From assembly GCA_002803225.1 (NCBI GenBank), contig NXFV01001524.1, forward strand, positions 1-20,770: a stretch of 20,770 nucleotides of DNA, written 5' to 3'. This DNA is from Gamarada debralockiae. Lineage: Eukaryota > Ascomycota > Leotiomycetes > Helotiales > Hyphodiscaceae. Below are positions 13,201-20,770 of the stretch, piece by piece. Every line of letters begins with the position of its first letter. The stretch's first letter is position 1. The notes under the pieces were generated by a model that was not told the origin of the DNA, ran no database searches, and worked only from the letters and a program-made list of their open reading frames with translations. The position numbers and the translations under genes are program-made.

Positions 13201-13422
13201 ATGAAGACTATCCAGCTTCTTATGTGTTCTGTCACAATTCTCACTGGCTCAGTGATCGGCGCTCCAGGCCTTGAAGATTCCGTCCTGTTCACTCGCGATG
13301 TGTGCACGTGTCAGTTGCGCTGGCTGTTGCTATGGCAACGGGTCTGTGTACATATCTTGGGTTCTGGCAACCCTACGATTCTTCCTTCCTTAGTTATCAA
13401 TCAGTTATCAATCAATACATGA
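13201..13422 (+). pseudogene. Small secreted protein gene interrupted by a mobile element
   Basis: The start at 13201 opens a typical signal peptide (MKTIQLLMCSVTILTGSVIG, then APGLEDSVLF), followed by TRDVCTC where a Cys-containing mature part would begin. At 13309 the sequence switches into the 144-bp mobile element, and the reading frame continues only through element sequence to a stop at 13420-13422. The TATA box and leader upstream are well formed, so a true secreted protein, perhaps a small Cys-rich one, was encoded here. I could not identify the continuation downstream of the element. Alternatives: the element-derived part is now used as a new C-terminus of a 73-aa protein, or the element is spliced out. 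Confidence 0.5.
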
Positions 13423-13452
13423 TTTGCACACACACTATCGTCTGATTCGACA
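13309..13452 (+). mobile_element. 144-bp TGTC...GACA element (copy 2)
   Basis: Matches the inverse of 2888-3020 over its full length with only a few substitutions, with an 11-bp internal duplication (ttatcaatcag). The limits coincide with those of copy 1: TGTCAGTTGCGC at one end, TCTGATTCGACA at the other. Unlike copy 1 there is no visible target duplication (gcacg versus gttat), so one flank may have been rearranged after insertion. Confidence 0.85.
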
Positions 13453-13691
13453 GTTATGAGCCCGGCCTTGCAATAAGGTCGACTCGTACTACCTTCCGCT
13501 GTTACTATCACGATTTTTGTTGCTCTTTCAGACGATATTCGAGTCGGTTTCACTGCAGCCGTATTCCCCTACTCGACGATAATTCATTAAAAACGCGACT
13601 ACAACGCACTCAATCAAGTACTCAAGATGTCAGGATCACTCTCTGCCGTCCTCTGCCGTGCTAGACACTTAAATACCCCAAATACGTTGTA

Positions 13692-14139
13692 TGTTGTGAA
13701 ACCCGATATTTTTCTGAGATCAACCAGTATAATTCATTGATTGATTTGTTCATACTCGGTTCAAGCCGCTCGCCCTGTGAAGGCCGCGGTCAAAAGTCTT
13801 GCAACTACAGGGTATTCAGAGCCTGTAGTGTCGCAATATGCCCTGTAACGCTCTGTAAATTCAGGCTGGGGTGCCTGTAAGCTCCTGTAGTTGTTGAGCA
13901 GCGGACTCAGTCATGGTCTAAGAGCGGGCTGTCCAATCGCTTCAGGGAGAATGGTTCTAAGAATGTTCTAAGTTTTTTTTGTATATCTACTTTAATTTAA
14001 ATTACCTTCTTCTATTATTTGAAGTCTAAGGAACCTGCTGCTTGCTTATAAGTTAACTTCTTGATATTAGTATTATTGGATTAGAGGCTATTAATATCAC
14101 GAAAATATCACAGGGCTAATGCTGTAATCGGCCGTGACA
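13692..14139 (+). mobile_element. Possible decayed LTR (TGTTGTGAAACCC...GGCCGTGACA)
   Basis: The left end TGTTGTGAAACCCG and the right end CGGCCGTGACA have the TG...CA form of LTR ends, and the interior is AT-rich toward the right. No second copy is in the window and the flanks (ttgta and taccc) do not match, so this is tentative. Inside, 13802-13893 has six CCTGTA/TACAGG motifs and a CAACTACAGG...CCTGTAGTTG inverted pair. Confidence 0.35.
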
Positions 14140-15588
14140 TACCCCAACGAAATCACCACGCAACCCTTCGCACTATGCTATTAGTACAACCCTACATTGC
14201 ATGACTCTAAGTCTTAAGATAGTTAATAGTTATATATAGGTAGCTAACACATTCGAGTTTGAGGCGACTTAGTGCAGGATTGCGTACATAGCGCGACCCT
14301 GAAGTTTAGGCGGCGTAAGTGCACTAAATAGTCCTAAAAATATAGTGACACAAGCCTGTACTATAGTGTGTACAGTGTAGGCTATTTACTTACTCCTACT
14401 CCTGAGCTGCGGCAGGAGCGGGTGGAAGGCGCGGGCAAACGGCGCAGCGGCTTGGGAGCATGCTCGGCCAAAGAATGATAGAAGTGCTAACAGGGAAGAC
14501 TTCTGGGGTGGTGGATGGTCATCGGAAGGAATCGCTAGCCATTGTCTGGCGGCTAGCAGAATGATTAGCAGGAGCCGCCAGATCGCGGGGGAATAATGAG
14601 TATTCTACCATCTGGCGCCCAAGATTGATGGGAGTCAGGTCACGTGCAAGGGATCGAGATGAGAGAGACTGATGGTATTGACTAGGCTAGCTAGGGCATG
14701 AGCCCCCCTACTTTTAGGGGCGGCGATGTGCTACGGAATGAGCCTCTAGCGAAGGGCGCCCCCTAGCAAGGGGGAGCTCTGGAATGGACCCCTTGGCCCC
14801 TTGGCCACGGCGTAGGTCGCGTAGACCACTAACAAAGATTAAGCATTGTAGCCTGATTCATATTTTGTGATTGCGCCTCATGGTCTTCTTCCGACAAGTC
14901 ATGTGGGCCAAAGGTGACAACATAACCAACGGGTTGGGGCCTAAGAAGAGACTGGCAAGGTACCATCGGCGGAAAGAGGGGGGACCACGATCCCGCACGC
15001 CCCAGGCCTTTTCATTGGTGAAAGTGCTGGTAGCACAATGGGAACAAAGAGGAAGAAATGCATGGATGTGCTAAAGAAGATGTGGCAATGACATGGGCTG
15101 AGCCTCGAAAAGCTTGAATATGAGCTTATCCACAGTACGGCGGAGTTGCTGGAAGATGAAAGCTTCGAGACGGTGGATCACTGCAAGTAGGATTGACCCA
15201 CTAATTACCTAGGTACCTACTACCAGGCTGTAGTCGACACTGGCCTTCCCGCTCTCCAGCAGCAACGGCTAAATTAGTTCATCGCTGCTCCGCACTAGTC
15301 TTAGCGCTGGTGGAAAATCGGCTTTACTTCCCGCCTCGAGGCCGCCTGGCCTTGAGGCGACTGTCTCGCGATGCAAGAAGCAGTAGCCATCGCGTTGTGG
15401 CTGTGATGTGCTGTCATGGCACGACCAGAGAGGAGGAGCAGTAGACTAAAAGGGTTTTTCGAGCAGAGGTCTGTTATGAAAACCCTGATACTGAGGTGTA
15501 TATGGCGCTAATCTAAAATAGGTTGCGAAAGCTTCAATTCAAAATCTCTGACTTTTCCTACATAGTTCAACCCTTCTGTTATATCTAC
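14140..15588. other. Gene-free stretch with hairpins and a PBS-like site
   Basis: No frame with a recognisable domain was found; a 67-codon frame at 14871-15074 is basic and unsupported. Structures seen: a perfect 10-bp inverted repeat TCTGGCGGCT/AGCCGCCAGA (14545-14554 and 14573-14582); TCTGGCGCCC at 14611-14620, resembling retrotransposon primer-binding sites; CCCCTA-cttt-TAGGGG (14705-14720); CCCCCT-agca-AGGGGG (14759-14774). Confidence 0.5.
14545..14582. repeat. Perfect 10-bp inverted repeat
   Basis: Arms tctggcggct and agccgccaga enclose an 18-bp spacer. It could form a hairpin or be a dyad binding site. A related tctggcgccc follows at 14611. Confidence 0.85.
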
Positions 15589-15680
15589 AGCTTGACTGTA
15601 CCGATTCCTGTTGCCTGTCCCGATAGCTTGTTGCCTGTACTAATAACTTGCTGCCTGTACCGATAGCTTGCTGCCTGTCC
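15589..15680. repeat. 20-bp minisatellite, about 4 copies
   Basis: Units at 15601-15619, 15620-15639, 15640-15659 and 15660-15679 follow ccgatagcttgttgcctgta, preceded by a partial unit (agcttgactgta). The first copy is one base short. Differences are mostly C/T or A/C. Confidence 0.88.
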
Positions 15681-17020
15681 CTAGATATCACCGTACCTCC
15701 TAGACCTATCAACAAGGTCCATTCCGCTTACGGCGGTTGGGCTGATTTGAATAGATGGATGGCTTCGATGCGCCCGGTCAGACCGCTGCCAGACTTTTCC
15801 GGGTGCTGGAGCCGAGCTGGTCGGGGATCGAGAAAGAAGTGTTTGTTGGGACTCTTGGAAGAGGTTGTCATCCAGGAGGGATCGGTTGGGGTTGCTCTCG
15901 TTGTCAGTTTTGTGAGCTAGCAAAAGGAAGGAGCACGGCCAAGATTAAGTTGGTCGAAGAGTCGTTTTCTTGGTAGCTGTGAAAGTGATTGACCATCAAA
16001 CCAATGGAGGAGCTGATGCAGAAGTACTTAGTAGGCAATTAAATTTCAGCCTTGAGACGCCTTTCGGTCGGTTGGTGTGTTTACTACTGGGTACCGTGCG
16101 TCGGTTCACCCATACTCACCAAGACAAGTCAATGTTGGTGAAAGAAAAAACATTGACACCAAAGTTGCTCTCGAGAATTGTCGGTATCACTACGGCGATA
16201 CTCGGTGTGCACACAAGTATGGTTTTGAATTCGTTGTTGACTGCTTGTATCTAGAATCTAGGAATCTAATCGTACAGGGATTTTCCCTAGGTGCGTCCCT
16301 TAGTGTGGTTGCCCTAAGCTAGCCCTAGGGGCATTCACTGATCTGATTGGTTACCAACAAGAATAAAGCCATCTCTCGTTGTTTGATTCCAGCATTCTGA
16401 GATTAGACTTTGCGAGCGGGGCAAGGCTGACATCATTGGACGGCATTTCCCGCGAGGCTGAGAGGCTGCCCGGCTACCTGTCGGAACTTTCAATTCATGC
16501 TTGTCAAGTTCAATTTTGGAAATATATATCACTCATGCTGCAAGTGACAAATAACCTTCTGTCTCCTCCTGGCGTAATGTTCAGCCAACCAAGAGAAGCA
16601 CGACACATGATGGCTTGAGGAAATACGCAAAAGACCAGACAAGAATTCCACACTCGCTCATACCAGCCTTTTGGTTGGGGAAAAGACGCACCCCAGCCCC
16701 GTTGACTGACTAAAAGCTGGCACTGTGCGACCCTGCAATTTTCGGTAACTCCAGTTCCGAAACTCAGCCCCATATCCGGGCAGAGGACCTCCACCAATGG
16801 TTGGACAACTGGGCTGTGGACTGCCCAGCTACGATTGACAGCTTAGTCCCCAGCGCTAACCCGCATGAAGGCTTAGCGCTGCGGCGTCTCCCGCACCCGC
16901 CATTGGGCGCGGGAGCTCCCTTCTCACTCGCGTAGGAATCACTCTTCGTATCCTTGGCTTTGACTATAACGAGAAATGAGTTGGTGCACTTCGTGTAGGG
17001 TCATTGAAAGTAGTACCAGC
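15681..17020. other. Gene-free stretch upstream of the secreted-protein gene
   Basis: Several frames of 60-95 codons overlap on both strands, none with a domain or signal. Near the right end are two dyads: AGCGCTAA...TTAGCGCT (16852-16859/16873-16880) and CTCCCGC...GCGGGAG (16888-16894/16909-16915), about 280-340 bp upstream of the next start and possibly regulatory. Confidence 0.45.
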
Positions 17021-17031
17021 ACATATATATC
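17021..17031 (+). promoter_or_regulatory. TATA-like box of the DUF7029-type gene
   Basis: The run acatatatatc lies about 165 bp upstream of the ATG at 17192 and is followed by a T/C-rich leader (ttctgttttttatcttcg). The spacing allows a leader of about 130 nt. Confidence 0.5.
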
Positions 17032-17191
17032 ATCGTCCCCGCGGGCGAACGTAATACAAAGGGCTATCAGTACGCATTCAGCCCTTCGTTCTGTTTTTTA
17101 TCTTCGTTGAAGCCTCAAATAACCCGAGGACATGCGAATTTGATTTCAGAAAATTCATTTCTTGGCATCTCTTCTGTGTTAGTCCTCCAAC

Positions 17192-19226
17192 ATGCTACAC
17201 GGAATTTTTGGACTTATGCTAGCCCTGACGGCCCTCACTCTGTCAGTTGGTTCTGAGGCAAGATCCAGATACAATTCACCATGGAGCAGACAGGGAAGAT
17301 GCAGGACACCTCCTGTATATCGATTTGCATCAGACAGACTTATTAAGAGAGATGCGGTGGATGTTCCTGACATGCAACAAACCGTCAGCTTCTACTGGGG
17401 ACAGGATGGTAGGCCAAACTTGTTTCCCCTCCCCATTTGGTATTCTTCCGTTGAGCCTGACTGTTTATAATATTCTAGTCACAAATCCCAACTTAAACCT
17501 TACTTGTCTTGCGAGGGATGATAATCAACGGCTGATTGGGGTCGAATACTTTTCAAACTCGATTAAGACGGCTACATGCTCGAATTCCGCCGTTGAAATC
17601 ACATTTGCAGACTCACCTTCTTATCAAAATGCAAAGCAATCCTGGGATTGGCTCAATCAGCACGATGCACACGAAGTAATTGTCATCATCACCGGTAACT
17701 ATCCAGGCTGTGAGGGCGATGACAGAACTCCTTACCTCGCACAAACTGTTACCTTTGACGATGGCACCCTTACTGCCACATTCTCCGCTGTGCAAAAAGC
17801 TTGGGGCGATGCCATAGACATTTATGAACTTCATCTGTCCAGCACCGGTATCTTTGGCCCCGTCACCAACAACGCGCAGAGGCTCCGACCACGCGACGAT
17901 AACAACGGCAGTATCAACCTAAACCACGACTTCTCCAACACCAACTTGTACAAAAACAGCGTCAATGGCACCGACTTCTCCCTCGACTGCACCACCTGCG
18001 GCATCCAAGGCTCTCTCGACTACGACATCAGCATCTCCGGCGCCTTCTTCGGCCTCTCTGGCTTCGTTAGGCTCACGCCCGACCATGTCGCCGCCTTCGC
18101 CACCTTGGCTCTCTCCGCCTCCGCCGACCTCACAGAGGAGCTCTTGTTCAACGAACAGATCCTGCAAGTCCCTCTCGGCGAGGCCTTCGACGTGGGCATC
18201 GTCTCCGTGGGCCCCACGCTCGAAGTCGACGCCTCTGCCGTGGTCTCCGCCCTCTCCGCCAAACTCTCGGCCTCGGTCGGCATCCGCATCGACATCCCGC
18301 AGGCCTCTATCGCCCAGATTGGCGTCGGCGGCGATTCCTCCAACTTCTCCGGCTGGGCGCCCCAGTTCTCCCTCATCCCGCCCCAGCTCGACGCTAGCGC
18401 CTCCCTCTCCGCCACCCTCGGCCCGCGATTCATCGTCTCCCTCAACGCACTCTTCCTCGACACCGGCCTCACCGCGGGGCTCTCGCTGAGCGCGCCCGAG
18501 CTCACCCTCGACGCATCCGCCTTGTCCGCCGCGGTCGGCGGCGTATGTGGCGCGGCTGACGCGTACCTTGGTGCGTCTTTCGAGCTCGATCTCGCAGCAG
18601 AGCTGGACGCGTTTGCGGGTGTGCGGATCGGCGAGAAGCTGCCCAGCACGATTCCGATTGTGTCGACCGCCACGCCCCTGTTCTCCACCTGCTTTACTGT
18701 ACAGCCGGGCCAGGTGCCAACCACGCTGCCGACGCTGTCGTCGCTCACGGTCGTGCCCATCGGCTCGAGTACGGGGACCGGGGCGAGCGTGCTCACCTCG
18801 CTGGCGGTCGTGCCCATCGGGCCAGCGACATCGACGAGCACGGAGGCGCCTACGGCTACCGAAGGCCCGACTTCCACGGCAGTGCCGACTTCCAATATAG
18901 CGCCGACGTCGAGCCCTGCGCCCGCAACGGGGGGCACGCTGACGGTGCAGTACTTCTCGGACGCGAACTGCACAGATTTTGTGGCGGCCGAGCAAGATGT
19001 CAGCATTAACATCCAGTGCCAGGAAATTGATGTTTTGCTGTCGTCTATTACAATCAATGAGGGGTGTACGTTCTCCTTCTTCGCGGACAGCGAGTGCGCG
19101 GATGAGGTCGCTGCTGTTAATGCGCTGGCGAATCAGTGTATAGCCTTGGGTCAAATCACCAGCAGCTTCCTTGACACGACGTATTTCTCAGCGCAATGTT
19201 CAGATTTTGAAACAGATGTGCCTTAA
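17192..19226 (+). CDS. Secreted DUF7029/DUF7223-like protein
   Basis: Two exons, 17192-17408 and 17479-19226, with a 70-bp intron (GTAGGC...TTCTAG), give 654 aa. Splicing joins the signal-peptide frame to the long frame; an unspliced start at 17247 would lack the signal. Residues 1-23 are a signal peptide (MLHGIFGLMLALTALTLSVG). IKR at 51-53 before DAVD looks like a Kex2 site. About 65-190 fits DUF7029 (VEITFADSPSY...W.WLN, HEVIVIITGNYPGCEGDDRT, TVTFDDGTLTATFSA). About 230-480 fits DUF7223 (FSLDCTTCGIQGSLDYDISI, then long beta-type repeats rich in Ala, Ser and Leu). A Thr/Ser/Pro linker follows (about 485-565), likely O-glycosylated. The C-terminus (570-654) has six cysteines and a YFSDANC motif. 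No GPI or membrane tail is visible. Function is unknown; a cell-surface or extracellular role is inferred. Exon 2 is strongly GC-rich at 17860-18700 compared with its ends. Confidence 0.9.
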
Positions 19227-19369
19227 ATAACTAGCAGGCAGGCATATGTTGGACCTAGCGTGTACTAGTACAGATGTGGTTTCGTCTAATGTTTTATTTC
19301 CTTGATTTCTGTTCTATCAAATTTAGTGTTTTCGTATTTGGCGCGAATCATGAGGAAAGGTAAGAGTTG

Positions 19370-19548
19370 GGACCACCACCAACGGCGCACATCACGCGTC
19401 TAGCGTGCACTAGCGTGTCCGGGAGTTATATTAGACCTCATATACTTGTAAAACCTTTTTCTTCTTTCCTTAGCTTAGTATTTTCATCGATTTAGCATTT
19501 ACTGCGTAAGGTCTTCAACGTGTGAGATCCCAATACATAGTGCTGTCA
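19370..19548 (+). mobile_element. LTR remnant, family II, copy C
   Basis: Aligns with 11225-11419: gcgt/gcgc-rich start, ttatattagacctcatatac, ttctttccttagcttagtatttt, gtaaggtcttcaacgtgtgagatcc and the terminal gtgctgtca. The 5' limit is not sharp and no target duplication was seen. It lies directly left of a family I LTR, with 4 bp between them. Confidence 0.55.
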
Positions 19549-19552
19549 CAGC

Positions 19553-19739
19553 TGTCATAGATATCACATACTAGGCCCTTGTTAGCTTGAGCTAACAAGG
19601 CCCCTATATATAAGCTTGAGCATCTTATAGAGCTCTCCTTCTTCTTTTCCTTTCCTCTCTAGCTTAGTATTCTCGTTATATCGACTAGTTAGCTAGAGAA
19701 TTGAGGTTGATCCCCAATACTTTAGGTAGCGTCGTGACA
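19553..19739 (+). mobile_element. Solo LTR, family I, copy 2
   Basis: TGTCATAG...GTCGTGACA, 187 bp, the inverted counterpart of 1626-1812. It holds a perfect hairpin (CCTTGTTAGCT-tg-AGCTAACAAGG, 19577-19600) immediately upstream of ctatatataagc, then the pyrimidine-rich block ending in tagcttagtattctcg. Most differences from copy 1 are C/G there and T/A here, several in CpA/TpG context, as RIP would produce. No target duplication is visible. Confidence 0.82.
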
Positions 19740-19955
19740 CCAAGATGTCAGGTGAAAGCAAGTTGTTGGGTTTCGTAAACATTAATTGCATTTTTGTATA
19801 GGAACACTGCTAAAAAAAAAATAAACAATTATTACACGATCTAATAACACTATAGATAAAATCATCGCAAGAGAGTCCGCTATTACTCCCTCTCTGTATT
19901 AGAGCATATTCGCAACTAACCCCTTAAGATATGTATATAAGAAGCTATTCAATAG

Positions 19956-20171
19956 CTCCGTAAGAACCCAAAGGAGTTAGCTATATACGCAGCACGAATA
20001 CACTTTATAGAGAACGAGAATCCTTTGATACTACATAGCGGATGGCTAGGAAGAAGGACTAGAAGCACTAACGCTCCTGCTATAAAGAGAATAACAAATG
20101 AGGAGGCAATAATAAGATCTTGGAGGACTGGCAGGAGGAGGAAGTTATTAAGTACGCGGCAGATCAAGTAA
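19956..20171 (+). pseudogene. Fragment of an unidentified transposon-like ORF
   Basis: A 71-codon frame opens after TAG (19953-19955) and ends at TAA (20169-20171). It reads as a basic protein fragment (LRKNPKELAIYAARIHFIEN, later GWLGRRTRS, RSWRTGRRRKLL). The frame is interrupted upstream by a TAG preceded by CAA and a TAA, which could be mutated CAG/CAA codons. Position between LTRs and basic composition suggest a transposable element, but I do not recognise the family. Confidence 0.3.
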
Positions 20172-20197
20172 CAAATAGTAGGAAGGGAGCTACAAGG

Positions 20198-20390
20198 TGT
20201 TACGGCTTTGGCCGGGCGCATCGCCAGCAAGCCTACACGTGATGTCTACACGAGACCACGTCGCTAAGCTAGCATGTATTTAAGGGCCTTCGGCCCCTGG
20301 CTCCTCTTGCTCCCTTAGCTTGATATTCTTGTATATGAACACCCTTTACTCATATGCTCCTTCTATGTGATATTGGACTGGTTCGTCACA
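20198..20390 (+). mobile_element. 193-bp solo LTR with perfect CAAGG target duplication
   Basis: Begins TGTTACG and ends CGTCACA, flanked by CAAGG on both sides (20193-20197 and 20391-20395). It contains a GGGCC-TTCG-GGCCC hairpin at about 20284-20296 just downstream of a TATA-like gtatttaa, and the gctcccttagcttgatattcttg block shared with the other LTRs. Confidence 0.92.
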
Positions 20391-20770
20391 CAAGGCATAT
20401 ACTCTTCAACTGTATTGTATACTTATAATATAGTCTAGAAAATAGCTCCCTCCTAGTGCTAGTTTTAATAATGGCTGAAATGTACTCCTGAGCTCTATAA
20501 GATCAAGACAAAACCTATTGCAAGCCAGCGTGTCGACCTGTATAAGAAGGATAATATTCTTGATTAGCTTGACAACGTTTTTAGGCCAATACTAAAGAGG
20601 AGGGATATAAGGGGTAGGAGCCGATTATATAATATAAACGAGAAAGGAGCAAGATTAGGGTGTCCTATAGGAGAAAGAGGTTATTGTGCCGACCTATATC
20701 AAGGAGATATACACTAGCACTCCTATTCCGCCAACCCGTCGAAGCGCTCCAAATCCACCCCCCCCCCCCC
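20391..20770. other. AT-rich end of window with terminal poly-C
   Basis: Stop-dense, AT-rich DNA without a supported gene, probably decayed transposon. The window ends in 13 consecutive C (20758-20770). This is not a CCCTAA telomere repeat. It may be a homopolymer at a contig edge. Confidence 0.5.

Noticed and set aside
13755..13780. tRNA-like B box (ggttcaagcc)
   Set aside because: The flanking bases do not pair as a T stem and no A box or acceptor stem fits; chance match.
13802..13893. hAT-type MITE
   Set aside because: Inverted ends exist, but there is no 8-bp target duplication and the ends do not match a hAT consensus I know; kept only as a motif cluster.
15648..15976. Overlapping 70-90 codon frames at 15648-15976
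   Set aside because: Several frames on both strands are open at once, partly starting in the minisatellite, with no motif to favour any.
17247..17478. Unspliced start for the secreted protein at 17247
   Set aside because: It reads through the intron in a frame without a signal peptide. The 70-bp intron with GT...AG joins the signal-peptide exon exactly in frame.
17919..19154. Long open frames on the minus strand (411 and 345 codons)
   Set aside because: They lie opposite the GC-rich exon of the secreted-protein gene, have low-complexity Arg/Gly/Glu or Ala/Ser composition, no domains, and are explained by the codon bias of the real gene.

Overview
The window looks like a piece of a filamentous ascomycete (Pezizomycotina) genome. 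Coding genes are interrupted by short spliceosomal introns (46-73 bp, GT...ctaac/ctgac...AG), the protein families are typical of that group, and AT-rich, mutated solo LTRs carry C:G to T:A changes that look like repeat-induced point mutation (RIP). The species cannot be named from the sequence alone.

Layout. 1-159 is the 3' end of a gene entering from the left. 836-1441 (-) is a decayed C2H2 zinc-finger gene. 1626-3041 is a transposon graveyard: a solo LTR, a 7-bp tandem repeat, the tail of a Ty3/gypsy pol gene with a purine-rich tract, its LTR, and a 133-bp element nested in that LTR with a perfect 5-bp target duplication. 3380-9100 is the gene-bearing core, with two divergent genes sharing a 346-bp promoter. 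The left gene (-, one intron) encodes a 670-aa helical N-terminus plus a DUF7580-type, pseudokinase-like C-terminus. The right gene (+, eight introns as modelled here, 938 aa) joins a fungal helical N-terminus, C2H2-like fingers and ankyrin repeats to the C2 and first WW domain of an Rsp5/NEDD4 ubiquitin ligase, without the catalytic HECT domain. Its 3' end overlaps, tail to tail, a multiply disabled MFS transporter pseudogene (9036-10844, -).

10845-17191 is gene-poor: solo LTRs (one with a perfect CATAA duplication), a small secreted-protein gene (13201) cut by a second copy of the 133-bp-type element, tandem repeats and hairpins. 17192-19226 is an intact secreted protein (signal peptide, Kex2-like site, DUF7029/DUF7223-like regions, Cys-rich C-terminus). 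19370-20770 is again LTR remnants, one with a perfect CAAGG duplication, ending in a 13-C run.

Most interesting point: the C2H2-ankyrin/Rsp5 C2-WW fusion, open through nine modelled exons and divergently paired with a gene whose architecture resembles a helical-bundle-plus-pseudokinase cell-death executor. I infer a possible sensing/regulatory or cell-death pair with a HECT-less ubiquitin-ligase adaptor or decoy. The gene structures are read from the sequence; the joint function is a hypothesis. Accessory, repeat-flanked surroundings fit a fast-evolving locus.
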